Assembly: GCF_005280255.1 (NCBI RefSeq)
Contig: NZ_CP040018.1
Coordinates: 3,534,001 to 3,598,000, forward strand
DNA length: 64,000 nucleotides
Source: Arthrobacter sp. 24S4-2
GTDB lineage: Bacteria > Actinomycetota > Actinomycetes > Actinomycetales > Micrococcaceae
Direction of reading: 5' to 3'
Positions 55,148 to 64,000 of the stretch are shown here, piece by piece. Below the pieces are notes generated by a model that saw only the letters and a program-made list of their open reading frames with translations, was not told the DNA's origin and ran no database searches. The position numbers were made by a program, and so were the translations under genes. Within the stretch, counting starts at the first letter, position 1. Each line of letters opens with the position of its first letter.

Positions 55148-56272
55148 ATGCAGATCGGCGTATTCAGCGTCAGTGACATCACCACTGATCCCACCACTGG
55201 CCGCACTCCCACTGAACACGAGCGCATCAAGGCGTCCGTGGCGATTGCCAAGAAGGTCGAAGAGATCGGCATGGACGTCTATGCCATCGGCGAGCACCAC
55301 AACCGCCCCTTCTTCTCCTCCTCCCCCACCACCACGCTGGCCTACATCGCGGCTCAGACGGAGCGGATCATCCTGTCCACCGCGACAACGCTGATCACCA
55401 CCAACGACCCCGTAAAGATCGCCGAAGACTTTGCCATGCTGCAGCACCTCTCCGACGGCCGGGTGGACCTGGTGATGGGACGCGGCAACACGGCGCCGGT
55501 CTACCCTTGGTTCGGCAAGAACATCCAGGACGGCATTGAGCTCGCCATCGAAAACTACAGCCTGCTCCGCCGGTTGTGGGACGAGGACACCGTGAACTGG
55601 TCCGGCAAGCACCGCACGCCGCTGCAGAACTTCACCTCCACCCCGCGCCCGCTCGACGGCGTGGCCCCCTTCGTGTGGCACGGCTCCATCCGCACGCCGC
55701 AGATTGCAGAGGTCGCCGCCTACTACGGCGACGGGTTCTTTGCCAACAACATCTTCTGGCCCAAGGAGCACTACCAGCAGCTGATCGGCCTCTACCGCGA
55801 GCGGTATGAGCACTACGGCCATGGCAAGGCAGACCAGGCGATTGTGGGCCTGGGCGGACAGTTCTTCATGCGGAAGAACTCCCAGGATGCGGTGAAGGAG
55901 TTCCGCCCCTACTTCGACAACGCACCCGTCTACGGCCACGGGCCGTCGCTCGAGGACTTCACGTCGCAGACGCCGCTGACCGTTGGCAGCCCGCAGGAAG
56001 TCATCGAAAAGACGCTCACCTTCCGCGAGTACTTCGGCGACTACCAGCGCCAGCTCTTCCTGATTGACCACGCCGGGCTGCCGCTCAAGACCGTGCTCGA
56101 ACAGCTGGACCTGTTCGGCGAGGAGGTCCTGCCGGTCCTCCGCAAGGAGTACGCGGCCCTGACCCCGGCCCACGTGCCGGAGCCGCCCACGCATGCCGGC
56201 CGGGTGGCGGCCCGGCTGGCTGCCCAAGTGCCGGAAGACGCACTGGGCAGCTCGACGGCACAGGATTCCTGA
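55148..56272 (+). CDS. LLM-class flavin-dependent oxidoreductase
   Basis: The 374-residue protein is a luciferase-like monooxygenase with a TIM barrel: QIGVFSVSDITTDP at the N-terminus, DVYAIGEHHNRPFFSSSP (the conserved E-H-H), TTLITTNDPVKIAEDFAMLQHLSDGRVDLVMGRG and FVWHGSIRTPQIAEVAAYYGDG. It uses reduced flavin and oxygen on an unknown substrate. The ATG at 55148 has the strong site AAGGAAGG and fits the family start; the frame is open to 55076. It overlaps the MarR gene by one base, so the two form an operon. Confidence 0.92.
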   Translation: MQIGVFSVSDITTDPTTGRTPTEHERIKASVAIAKKVEEIGMDVYAIGEHHNRPFFSSSPTTTLAYIAAQTERIILSTATTLITTNDPVKIAEDFAMLQHLSDGRVDLVMGRGNTAPVYPWFGKNIQDGIELAIENYSLLRRLWDEDTVNWSGKHRTPLQNFTSTPRPLDGVAPFVWHGSIRTPQIAEVAAYYGDGFFANNIFWPKEHYQQLIGLYRERYEHYGHGKADQAIVGLGGQFFMRKNSQDAVKEFRPYFDNAPVYGHGPSLEDFTSQTPLTVGSPQEVIEKTLTFREYFGDYQRQLFLIDHAGLPLKTVLEQLDLFGEEVLPVLRKEYAALTPAHVPEPPTHAGRVAARLAAQVPEDALGSSTAQDS

Positions 56273-56733
56273 TGAACGCCCAGCCAGCCGAGTCGCCGGT
56301 CCGCCTGGCCGCCGAAACCTGGGAATCGCTGTTCCGCGCCCAAGTGGCGGTGATGCGCCGGCTTCAGTCCGGCCCGGCCTTCAAGGCGCTGGCCGTCAAC
56401 GAGTATGACGTCCTGTTCACCCTCTCACGCTGCCCGTCCGGCTGGCTGCGCCTGAATGAGCTCAACGACAACGTGCTGCTCAGCCAGTCCAGCCTCAGCA
56501 GGCTCGTGGAACGGCTGGAGAGGCGGGGGCTCCTGGAGCGGATGCCGGCGCCCCAGGACGGCCGCGGGGTGCTGCTGAAGCTGACGGACGCCGGCCGGGA
56601 CCTGCAGAAGCAGATCGGGCGCGAACACGTGCGCGACATCTCCGCGCTGCTGACTCCGGCATTGACGGCAGGCGAGCAGCGCGAACTGCTGCGGCTCACC
56701 GAAAAGCTGCGCGGGGCCGTGTCCGGACGCTGA
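56272..56733 (+). CDS. MarR-family transcriptional regulator
   Basis: The 153-residue protein has the MarR fold: LRLNELNDNVLLSQSSLSRLVERLERRGLL is the helix-turn-helix and RMPAPQDGRGVLLKLTDAGRDL the wing. Its start overlaps the monooxygenase stop by one base (TGATG), so it is translated with the enzyme and probably controls the unit through the inverted repeat at 55076-55087. The inducer is probably a small aromatic or electrophilic compound handled by the enzyme, by analogy with other MarR-enzyme pairs. Confidence 0.92.
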   Translation: MNAQPAESPVRLAAETWESLFRAQVAVMRRLQSGPAFKALAVNEYDVLFTLSRCPSGWLRLNELNDNVLLSQSSLSRLVERLERRGLLERMPAPQDGRGVLLKLTDAGRDLQKQIGREHVRDISALLTPALTAGEQRELLRLTEKLRGAVSGR

Positions 56734-56777
56734 CCGCTTGCCCGTCCCGGCGCCGTGCGTCGCCGGACGGGCATGCC

Positions 56778-57584
56778 TTAGGCGAGGGCGACGAGCTTCG
56801 CGGGGTCTTCCAGGGGCAGGTCCCCGTTGACCACTGCGGTGACGCGAAGTTCCCGCAGGGACAGGCTTCCGCCCACCGTGGACAGGAATGCCGTGTCCGA
56901 GGAGTCCCGGCCGGCGGTAATCCGGATCATGCTCTCCCTTGGGGCGAGCCCGGTGGGGTCAATGACATGCCAGGCATTGTTGATGTAGGCCTCGGCCACG
57001 GCATGGAAATCCATCGGGCTGAGCCCGGGGGCATAGACGGCAACGAGCCTGGCCGGCACGTCCTTGGAGCGCAGCAGCGCGATTGCCAGGTGCGCGAAGT
57101 CCCGGCACACGCCGCGGCGGTGGAGGAGCGTCTCCACTGCCCCGTCGGTCCCGCGGGACGATCCGCTGACGTACCGGAGCTCACTGAAGACCCAGTCACG
57201 GACGGCGTGCAGGAGTTCCTCCCCCTGGAGGCCGCCGAATTCGGCATAGGCCGTGGGGAGCAGCCGGTCGGATTCGGCATAGCGGCTGGGTCGGACGTAG
57301 CGGATGAGCTCCATCCGGTTGGGCTCTTCCGGCTGTGCCAGTCCGGCAACGGTGGCGGTGTAGTCCACGGTCACTTCGGTGGGTTCAGCGAACTCCATAT
57401 AGTGGAAGCGCCCGCCGTGGTGGTCCGAAAGTTCCGTCACTGGAACCTGTTCCGCCCCTGACGTCACCGAGAGCGACTCTTCGAGCGACGAATAGCCCGG
57501 GTTCCGGGCGACGGAAACCGCCAAGGCGACTTTGGTTTCAGCTACGGTCTTGAAGACGAGCCGGGCGGCCACGGTGCGTTCCAT
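56778..57584 (-). CDS. Transglutaminase-like protein
   Basis: The 268-residue protein has the cysteine-protease-like triad: Cys in RRGVCRDFAHLAIALLRS, His in MDFHAVAEAYINNAWHVID and the following Asp-Pro-Thr-Gly. The N-terminal third is a beta-sandwich found in the transglutaminase N-terminal family (SM00460-type). There is no signal peptide. Such proteins act as amidases, peptidases or crosslinkers, and the substrate is unknown. It is convergent with the MarR gene. Confidence 0.9.
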   Translation of the reverse strand: MERTVAARLVFKTVAETKVALAVSVARNPGYSSLEESLSVTSGAEQVPVTELSDHHGGRFHYMEFAEPTEVTVDYTATVAGLAQPEEPNRMELIRYVRPSRYAESDRLLPTAYAEFGGLQGEELLHAVRDWVFSELRYVSGSSRGTDGAVETLLHRRGVCRDFAHLAIALLRSKDVPARLVAVYAPGLSPMDFHAVAEAYINNAWHVIDPTGLAPRESMIRITAGRDSSDTAFLSTVGGSLSLRELRVTAVVNGDLPLEDPAKLVALA

Positions 57585-57660
57585 GTATCTCCGGGGTGTG
57601 AGGTAGCGGCAGAACAGTCCCCCAGTGCCGGCCGGTTGGGTTTACGGGAGGACGGCGGGA

Positions 57661-58496
57661 CTAACTTTTGATCTTCAGCGACATTAGCATCCGCTGGACA
57701 TTGGCGAATTCGGAACCCTCGTTCACGTACTTGGCCGCCTGGTCCAGGGTGTCAAAGGGCTTGGCCGGGGCCACTTTCTCATCCGTAGCGAACGCCTTGA
57801 GTGTCGTCAGGTCGCCGAAGGAGACATCACCCTTGCCCTCCGGACGGCGGACAATGTTCTGCAGCGCGCAGGCCTTGCCGTCCGCTCCGCCCACCACGTT
57901 GGTGATCCCGTAGGAGCCGAAGAACCTGTACCCGTGCAGCACACGGAACACCACGTGCGGAGTGATGAGACCGTCCCCTCACGGTGGGGCAGTTCTAGTG
58001 GGACGCTGCTGACAACAACGTACGGCTTCCGGGCATCTTCCGCGCACGCAGCCGCGGCCGCAGCCGGGGAAGGCAGCCCCGTTTGCAGCGTGGCCAGATA
58101 TCCGCCCTTGGCGTCCTTGACTTCGATCTTGAGGGCGCCGGGAAGGGTGCCCTGGTCCGGCGTGACGGACTGCGCTATCCAGTCCTGGGGCAGATCGAAG
58201 CTCACGTTCTTGCCGGAATCGGAAAAGACTTTCCAGGCTGATGCCGTTGCTCCGGCGGACGGGGATTCCGCGCCCGTTCCCGGGGTTTCCGTCCCGGTGG
58301 CTGTGGCACTGGGAGTCGCCCCGGCGGTGGCGGACGCCGACGATCCCGCCGCGTCCGTCGGGCTGCCCGATGAACTGCTGCCGGCCGTCCATGCGGGTGC
58401 ACCCTTGCCGTCGCCGCTGCAGCCTGACATCGCTGCAGCAACAACAATCAGCGCGGTGCCAAACCGGATCCTGCGGGCCACTGCCTTCCGTACCAT
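57661..58496 (-). CDS. Unknown lipoprotein, with an apparent 1-base frameshift
   Basis: The ATG at 58496 starts a signal peptide ending in the lipobox AAAMSGCSGDG (Cys at about residue 25), then an Ala/Ser/Thr-rich linker of about 60 residues and a domain starting WKVFSDSGKNVSFDLPQDWIAQSV. The frame breaks at GGGG (57975-57978) after LELPHREG; the next frame continues with DGLITPHVVFRVLHGYRFFGSYG to a stop at 57661. With one base restored the protein has 278 residues. The domain may be of the PsbP/Mog1-like type; I do not recognise a function. Confidence 0.72.
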
Positions 58497-58691
58497 GAGG
58501 CAAGCGTAGCCGCGCTGCCGCCGCAGCCGCGGTGTTCCGGACGGAGTGTTGGCGCCAGCCTGTTTCTTCCGTATCTCCCGTCCGCATCCCGCCGGTTCCG
58601 CCGGCCGCCCGGGCCATGTCCGGCTGCCTGGACGTGGCGGCGCTCTTCGCCTGCGGGCTTTCCCGTCCCTAAAGAGGGATACGCTGGGGAC

Positions 58692-59354
58692 ATGTCGGAA
58701 CAGCACTTTGACGCGGACCAGGACAGCCTGGCGAACATTTCGGCCCTTGATATTGCCGACTGGCGGCTGCGGACGTTCGCCATGTACCACACCGTCCGCA
58801 GGATTGCCGTGGACAGTCCTGCCGAGGCCCACTCGTATTGGCGGCAGGAACGGGACCGGATGTTCGGCACGCACCCGGCGTCGGCCCTCACGACCGCGGA
58901 CAAGGCCGCCTTCAGCGGGCTTCGCACGGCCGACTACGATCCCATTTACCGGTTCCAGGTGCCGCTCACGAAAGAGGGTGCGGGCCGCGAATTGAACGTT
59001 GAGACCGCGACCGACGGCCTGGTCAGGTTCGTCCGCCTCGGCACCTTCGACCTGCCCGAGATGGGCCAGTTGGCCGTCTGGAAGCTTCACGGCTACGGCG
59101 GCGGCATCTTCGTGCCGTTCCGGGACGCAACCGCCGGCCAGCCCGGCGGCAGTTACGGTGCCGGACGCTACCTGCTGGACACCATCAAGGGCGCCTTCCA
59201 CGGCGTACTGGGGTCCGGGCCCGACGCCGAGTTCATCCTGGACTTCAACTTCGCCTACAACCCGTCCTGCGCCTACAACGAGGCGTGGGCCTGCCCGCTT
59301 GCGGGCCCGTCCAACCGCCTGGCTGTGGAGATCCCCGTCGGCGAACTGTACTGA
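58692..59354 (+). CDS. DUF1684 domain protein
   Basis: The 220-residue soluble protein ends in GSYGAGRYLLDTIKGA and DFNFAYNPSCAYNEAWACPLAGPSNRLAVEI, the conserved C-terminal motif of DUF1684. The Cys pairs in NPSCAY and WACPL suggest a metal- or ligand-binding site. Function is unknown. It stands between two divergent or unrelated neighbours, 99 bases before the FAH gene. Confidence 0.88.
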   Translation: MSEQHFDADQDSLANISALDIADWRLRTFAMYHTVRRIAVDSPAEAHSYWRQERDRMFGTHPASALTTADKAAFSGLRTADYDPIYRFQVPLTKEGAGRELNVETATDGLVRFVRLGTFDLPEMGQLAVWKLHGYGGGIFVPFRDATAGQPGGSYGAGRYLLDTIKGAFHGVLGSGPDAEFILDFNFAYNPSCAYNEAWACPLAGPSNRLAVEIPVGELY

Positions 59355-59453
59355 CACCCGGCCGCGGCCGCCCGTCTTTGATGCCCCGCGGCGCCCTGAA
59401 CAGGCCCGCCGACACATTCCGCCACCAGGCTGCGCAGGACGTAGGATGTCGTA

Positions 59454-60283
59454 ATGACCGCCACTCCCGCCCGCCGCATCGCCCGCGTCCGTCCGAATAT
59501 TCCGGCCACTGAGCTGGAACAGTTCTTCGTGGCCAACGACGCCGCGGACTTCGGCAGCGACGCCGGCAGGCTGTGGACTGTGGTCGACAGTCCGTTCCCG
59601 GGGTCCCTCGCGAACACCGGCAGTGCACCTCGAACGGGCTGGCAGCCCGGTTCCGTTGCTGGCGAGGATTCCTTCACCTTCCTCGCACCCAGCGTTCCGG
59701 CCAACGTACTGGGCATGGCGCACAACACCGGTCCGGAGGGCGGGCGCTGCCTCCGCAGGCCTTCCACAAGGCGGCCACCAGCGTGGTGGGTCCGGGCGAG
59801 GCCATCGAACTGGCACCGGGAGTAGGCCACGTGGACCCGGAAGCCGAACTGACCGTCGTCGTCGGTCGAAGGTCACGCGGGCTGACGCTGGAGAATGCGC
59901 GGGCCGCCGTCCTCGGATTCACCGTCGGCAACGATGTGACGGCACGGGAGCTGCAGAAGACTGATGAGCTGTGGATCAGCGCCAAGAGCCAGGACACTTT
60001 CACGCCGGCCGGGCCATGGATCGTCACCGGCCTGGACAGCGGCGATCTTGCTATCGGCGTCATTCACAACGGCACAGCGCTCCGGGCCGCCAGCTCGGCG
60101 GACCTAGGCTGGGGCGTGGATGAGATTCTGGTGTATCTGACGTCGTTCATGACGCTCCACCCCGGCGACCTGGTCCTCACGGGCTTCCCGGCCGAGACCT
60201 CGCGGCTGCAGCCCGGGGACACCGTCACGTGCAGTGTGGAGGGGATCGGGCACCTGACGAACCCGGTGCGGGCCTCAGCCTGA
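59454..60283 (+). CDS. Fumarylacetoacetate hydrolase family protein, with an apparent 1-base frameshift
   Basis: The first frame runs from 59454 (MTATPARRIARVRPNIP) to PANVLGMAHNTGPEG and then leaves the family; the second picks up as RALPPQAFHKAATSVVG and goes on with the metal-binding DPEAELTVVVGRR, GFTVGNDVTARELQK and DLVLTGFPAE to 60283. One more C near 59741 joins them into about 276 residues. It is the second FAH-type protein in the window (the other is at 23131) and is more distant from it; the substrate is unknown. Confidence 0.82.
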
Positions 60284-60318
60284 CGGGAATAGCCACTGCC
60301 ATATGGCAGGCTTGATGG

Positions 60319-60863
60319 ATGGAGTCACCTGCTGCGACCGCGGCCCCGCAGTCGCAACAGGCCGGTTCCCCCGCCCCAAAGCCCTTAATCCGGATGCCCC
60401 CGCTCGCGGAACCGGTGTCCGGCGCCAGCCGGCCACAAAGCACTACCCGGGAATCCTCCGTTTCCCGGCGGTCCGGCAGCTCCTCCGGTTCACCGGTGTG
60501 GGCATTGTGTGCACGGTGACCTCGCTTGCCCTGTACGCCCTGTTCAGGCCCTGGCTGGGCCCCCAGCTGGCCAACGCCGCGGCGCTGATTATTACCTCGG
60601 TGATGAACACCGCCCTGAACCGGCGCCTCACCTTCAAGATCGTCGGACGCGGGGAGATCGCCAGGGACCATCTCAGCGGACTGGTGGTCATCGTGATCGC
60701 CCTGTTCCTCACGGGCGGCAGCCTCGGTGTGCTGCACTGGATCAATCCCGACGCCACCATGTCGGACGAACTGTGGACCACGACGCTGTCCGGTTTCCTG
60801 GCCACGGCCGTACGTTTTGCCCTGCTGAGGCACTGGATTTTCCGCCGCGCACGGCACCGCTAA
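60319..60863 (+). CDS. GtrA-family membrane protein, possible 1-base frameshift near the N-terminus
   Basis: The C-terminal part has four hydrophobic segments typical of GtrA: LLRFTGVGIVCTVTSLALYALF, ANAAALIITSVMNTALNRRLTF, VVIVIALFLTGGSLGVLHWI and TLSGFLATAVRFALLRHWIFRR. GtrA proteins help move lipid-linked sugars across the membrane for wall or polymer glycosylation. The frame is open from 60303, but the N-terminus reads better from ATG 60319 (MESPAATAAPQSQQAG) in the next frame; one more T at 60454 would give TTREFLRFPAVRQLLRF. I therefore place the start at 60319 with the frameshift as probable. Confidence 0.72.
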
Positions 60864-60895
60864 TGCTGTGCACGGCACCGCTCATGGAGCAGGCG

Positions 60896-62050
60896 TTAGC
60901 CGGTGCCGAGCGCCAGCACGCTGCCTACGGCATTCCGAACGGCTACGGCCGCTTCACCCAGTTCACCGGGCGTCACTGTTGAATCAAAGCTAAAGCGGAC
61001 TGCAGTGTGCGCAACCCCCGGGGTGATGCCCATGGCCAGCAGCACCGGGGACGCCTCGTCCGATCCCGCGGCGCAGGCCGACCCGCTGGAGCAGACAACG
61101 CCTTGCCGCTCGAGCTCCAGCAGCACAGACTCGCCGCTGGTCCCGGGGAAGCAGAACGAAGCCACCGACGGCAGCCGCTCCACCGGGTGTCCCGTCAGTT
61201 GGGCGCCCGGAACGCCGGCGAGGACCGCCGCTATGAAATCGTCCCGGATCGCGGCAACGTGCCCGGTCTGGCCCTGACCGGGACGGACAAGCCCCAGTGC
61301 GGTGGCCAGTGCCACGGCACCGGCAACATTTTCGGTTCCGGAACGGCGGCCGCGTTCCTGCCTGCCGCCGTGGAGCAACGGTTCCACCCTGGTGCGGCTC
61401 CGCACGAAGAGGGCTCCGTTGCCTTTCGGCGCCCCCAGTTTGTGCCCGGAGATGCTCATGGCGTCCACGCCCAGCAATTTTGTGTCAAGCGGCAGCCAGC
61501 CCGCGGCCTGGACGGCGTCTGTGTGGAACGGGATGCCGTGTTCGCGGGCAAGGGCGGCAAGCTGCCGGATGGGCTGGACCGTTCCCACTTCGTTGTTGGC
61601 GTACATGATGCTGACCAGCGCCGTTTCCGGCCGGAGTACGGCCGCCAGAGCCTCGGGGGTGACCTGTCCGAAACCGTCCACCGGGACGACGTCAACGGCA
61701 AAACCGTGGAAGCGTTCGAGGTACCGGGCGGATTCTTCGACCGCAGGATGTTCGACGGCGCTGATCACCACGCGGTTGCGGGCCGGGTCCGCGGCCTGCC
61801 GGGCCAGCGCGATGCCCTTGACGGCGAGGTTGTCCGCCTCCGTGCCGCCGGAGGTGAACGTGATCTCCGCCGGGCGGCAGTTGAGTGCGCTGGCGGTGGC
61901 CGTGCGGGCCCCTGCGAGCGCGGTGGCCGCAGATTCACCCAGCGAGTGGTGGCTGGACGGGTTCCCGAAATCGCCCGTGAGATAGGGCCACATCGCTTCC
62001 AGCACTTCGCGGCGGACTGGCGTGGTGGCCGCAGCGTCCAGGTAAATCAT
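60896..62050 (-). CDS. Cysteine desulfurase (NifS/IscS family), probably serving NAD synthesis
   Basis: A 384-residue fold-type I PLP enzyme: IYLDAAATTPVR at the N-terminus, EHPAVEESARYLERFHG, the PLP lysine in SISGHKLGAPKGNGALFVR and the active Cys in the C-terminal GVVCSSGSACAAG. It donates sulfur for Fe-S clusters. It lies 6 bases after nadC on the same strand, the place of the NadS-type desulfurase that matures the Fe-S cluster of quinolinate synthase NadA; NadA itself would be beyond the window end. Confidence 0.9.
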   Translation of the reverse strand: MIYLDAAATTPVRREVLEAMWPYLTGDFGNPSSHHSLGESAATALAGARTATASALNCRPAEITFTSGGTEADNLAVKGIALARQAADPARNRVVISAVEHPAVEESARYLERFHGFAVDVVPVDGFGQVTPEALAAVLRPETALVSIMYANNEVGTVQPIRQLAALAREHGIPFHTDAVQAAGWLPLDTKLLGVDAMSISGHKLGAPKGNGALFVRSRTRVEPLLHGGRQERGRRSGTENVAGAVALATALGLVRPGQGQTGHVAAIRDDFIAAVLAGVPGAQLTGHPVERLPSVASFCFPGTSGESVLLELERQGVVCSSGSACAAGSDEASPVLLAMGITPGVAHTAVRFSFDSTVTPGELGEAAVAVRNAVGSVLALGTG

Positions 62051-62056
62051 GGCCGC

Positions 62057-62977
62057 TCAGCCCACCGTCAGTTCAATGTCCAGGCCCAGGTCGAGGGCGA
62101 TGACACTGTGAGTGAGCCCGCCGATGGAGATCACGTCCACGCCTGTGGCCGCGATCCCGGCCACTGTTCCGAGGTTGACGTTGCCGCTGGCTTCCACGCG
62201 GGCCCGTCCGTCAACCAGGGCCACGCCGGCAGCCAGTTCCTCGAGCGTGAAGTTGTCCAGCATGATCGTGTCCACGCCCGCGGCCAGGACCGGTTCCACC
62301 TGCTCCATGCTGTCCACTTCCACCTCAAAGTGGGTGGTGTGGCCAAGCTGGGCCTTGGCGGCGCGGAGGACTTCGGTGAGCTTCGCCGGATCACCGCCGG
62401 TGATGACCGCAAGGTGGTTGTCCTTGGCCAGCACGGCGTCGGAAAGGCTGAACCGGTGGTTGGCGCCCCCGCCGCAGCGGACGGCGTAGCGCTCCAGCAC
62501 GCGCAGGCCCGGCGTCGTCTTTCGGGTGTCGGTGATCCTTGCCTTGGTGCCTTGGACGAGGTCCACGAACTCGGCCGTCTTCGTGGCGATGGCGCTCATC
62601 CGCTGGACGAGGTTCAGGGCCACCCGCTCTGCCAGCAGTACGGCCCGGGCGTTGCCCGTGACCCTCGCCAGCGGCGTGCCCGCGCCGAACCGTTCGCCGT
62701 CGGCCACCAGGAGTTCGACGACGGCGTCCGGGTCCGTGAGCCTCATGGCGGCGGCGAAGACGGCTCCCCCGCTCAGGACGCCCGGGACGCGGGCGTTCAG
62801 TACCGCCGTCGCCCGCGCACCCGCGGGGATAAGGACCTGGGAGGTGATGTCACCGTACGGGGCATCCTCGGCGAGCGCAGCGCGCAGCACACTCAGCACC
62901 GCTGCTTCGGGGAGGCTGCCGGCAAACCCGGCGGCGGTCTTGGCGGGGGCCTCGGTTGCGAGGGCAGTGTTGGTCAC
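62057..62977 (-). CDS. nadC: Quinolinate phosphoribosyltransferase (decarboxylating)
   Basis: Converts quinolinate and PRPP to nicotinate mononucleotide in NAD synthesis. The 306-residue protein has LAEDAPYGDITSQVLIPAG at the N-terminus, the active-site block ARITDTRKTTPGLRVLERYAVRCGGGANHRFSLSD and the C-terminal VDTIMLDNFTLEE and EASGNVNLGTVAGIA. Length is normal. Its start overlaps the nadB stop by 4 bases. Confidence 0.96.
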   Translation of the reverse strand: MTNTALATEAPAKTAAGFAGSLPEAAVLSVLRAALAEDAPYGDITSQVLIPAGARATAVLNARVPGVLSGGAVFAAAMRLTDPDAVVELLVADGERFGAGTPLARVTGNARAVLLAERVALNLVQRMSAIATKTAEFVDLVQGTKARITDTRKTTPGLRVLERYAVRCGGGANHRFSLSDAVLAKDNHLAVITGGDPAKLTEVLRAAKAQLGHTTHFEVEVDSMEQVEPVLAAGVDTIMLDNFTLEELAAGVALVDGRARVEASGNVNLGTVAGIAATGVDVISIGGLTHSVIALDLGLDIELTVG

Positions 62978-64000
62978 GAGGAAATCCTTTGCATGGAATG
63001 GGTCAGGGCCGTGGCGTCGTCGGTATCCGCCCGGTAGTGGGCGCCCACGGATACCGTCCGTTCCCGGGCGGCCTCCACGAGCAGCCGTGCGGCCAGCAGC
63101 AGGTTGCGGTCTTCATACGAATGCGGGTCGGCCACTTCGGGGCTGCCGATGGATTCCGACCAACCGGCCAGCTGCGCGGCTGCAGCGTCGAGTTCCGGCC
63201 CCGTGCGCAGCACACCGGCGGCACTGGTCATCAGCCGCCCCAGAGCGTCGCGCGAGAACACCCCGGGGTCGGACTCAGACTTCACAACACCCTCGGGAGC
63301 GCTGGCCCGATACATTCTTCGAGCGGCGCCCAAGGCTGTTGGCCCACGGTCGTTCGAGGGTGTTCCGGAAGCGTGCGTCAAGGGGAGGCCGCCCGCGGCC
63401 GAGACAGCACGCGGAGGAACGGTGCCGGACGACGCCCCAGCCGACACCCGGCCCGATTCAGCACCAAGGAAAGACTCAACGGCACGCCGCCCGAACACCA
63501 ATCCTTCGAGCAGCGAATTGCTGGCCAGCCGGTTGGCGCCCTGGGCTCCCGTGCAGGCCACCTCCCCGGCCGCGTAGAGGCCGGGAACGGAAGTGCGTCC
63601 GCCCAGGTCGGTGGACACTCCGCCCATCCAGTAGTGGGCGGCCGGCGAAACCGGCAGCGGCTCGGCCGTCCAGTCGTAGCCTGCGGCCCTCGTGGCGGCG
63701 CTGATGGTGGGAAAACGCCGTGCCAGGAAGCCGGGGCCCCTGGCGGCCTCGATTCCCCGGGCATCGAGGAACACGGGGCTGTCTGCTGGCGCGCCGGTCC
63801 GGGCCAGGTGGAGTGCAATGCTGCGGGAGACAACGTCGCGGGGGGCAAGCTCCGCGTCGGGGTGGTAGTCCGGCATAAAACGGTAGCCGCCCGCATCCAG
63901 CAGAATGGCGCCTTCGCCGCGGACCGCCTCGGAGACCAGGAGCGGCGGCGGCCCGCCGGCCGTCTCCTGCGTTGCCATGGTGGTGGGGTGGAACTGGAAG
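62974..64000 (-). CDS. nadB: L-aspartate oxidase, C-terminal part (truncated by window end)
   Basis: FAD enzyme that oxidises aspartate to iminoaspartate, used by NadA to make quinolinate. The frame runs in from base 64000; before the first Met it reads FQFHPTTM, part of the conserved substrate region of the succinate dehydrogenase/NadB family, so the FAD-binding N-terminal half is outside. Further marks are GYRFMPDYHPDAELAPRDVVSRSI, the GLYAAGEVACTGAQGANRLASNSLLEGL motif and the C-terminal helical domain. It overlaps nadC by 4 bases. Confidence 0.95.
   Translation of the reverse strand, partial: FQFHPTTMATQETAGGPPPLLVSEAVRGEGAILLDAGGYRFMPDYHPDAELAPRDVVSRSIALHLARTGAPADSPVFLDARGIEAARGPGFLARRFPTISAATRAAGYDWTAEPLPVSPAAHYWMGGVSTDLGGRTSVPGLYAAGEVACTGAQGANRLASNSLLEGLVFGRRAVESFLGAESGRVSAGASSGTVPPRAVSAAGGLPLTHASGTPSNDRGPTALGAARRMYRASAPEGVVKSESDPGVFSRDALGRLMTSAAGVLRTGPELDAAAAQLAGWSESIGSPEVADPHSYEDRNLLLAARLLVEAARERTVSVGAHYRADTDDATALTHSMQRISS

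Noticed and set aside
57807..59876. 689-residue minus-strand open frame
   Set aside because: Only its last third is the lipoprotein coding frame; the rest is antisense to DUF1684 and the FAH gene.

Overview
The window is about 66% GC, gene-dense and carries no insertion sequence, phage, CRISPR array or rRNA. Gene content and order point to a chromosome of an Arthrobacter/Pseudarthrobacter-type actinobacterium (Micrococcaceae): thiL/DUF3515/ddl/gpsA/acyltransferase/murA/leuDC with a divergent IclR regulator, then gltX/FAH/MBL, ilvE, leuB, metG, serA, ilvC-ilvN-ilvB and ilvD. Species cannot be told from the sequence alone.

Layout. 1-1451: a truncated PLP aminotransferase and a spermidine-synthase-like protein. 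1516-6452: a minus-strand overlapping run rsmD, recG, DAK2-domain protein, thiL. 7115-11397: ddl, gpsA, a PlsC-family acyltransferase and murA (cell wall and phospholipid precursors). 11620-14577: leuD, leuC and a divergent IclR-family regulator. 15162-18559: two overlapping dynamin-like membrane GTPases. 18697-18971: tRNA-Glu(CUC) and tRNA-Gln(CUG). 19316-20710: a membrane protein made of YhgE-like glycine-alanine repeats. 20774-27295: HAD hydrolase, gltX, FAH protein, MBL hydrolase, ilvE, leuB. 27374-28904: a sortase next to a proline-rich surface protein. 29323-36290: metG, an ABC transporter pair and serA. 36425-40135: ilvC, ilvN, ilvB and an attenuator with a leader peptide. 40338-43122: ilvD and a LysR regulator. 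43237-56733: plus-strand envelope, redox and transport genes (sunset-domain protein, PQQ sugar dehydrogenase, Bcp, fasciclin lipoprotein, oligopeptide-type binding protein, Mqo, SwrC-like RND pump, luciferase-like monooxygenase with MarR regulator) and tRNA-Lys and tRNA-Leu. 56778-64000: transglutaminase-like protein, a lipoprotein, DUF1684, FAH, GtrA and the NAD operon nadB-nadC-cysteine desulfurase, cut by the window end.

How genes work together. Most of branched-chain amino acid synthesis lies here in dispersed units (leuCD, leuB, ilvE, ilvBNC, ilvD). ilvBNC is preceded by a 19-residue leader peptide rich in Ile/Val/Leu and an intrinsic terminator, a textbook attenuator layout. leuC and ilvD share a similar 15-bp inverted repeat 83-96 bp upstream of their starts, beside an IclR regulator of the NdgR/LtbR type.

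Data quality. At least six protein genes (ilvE, ABC permease, ilvB, sunset-domain protein, a lipoprotein, an FAH protein), probably a seventh (GtrA) and the tRNA-Lys gene look as if one base is missing, usually from a short homopolymer. Such a consistent one-directional pattern suggests sequencing or assembly deletions more than real gene decay, and the affected genes should be read as probably intact in the organism.
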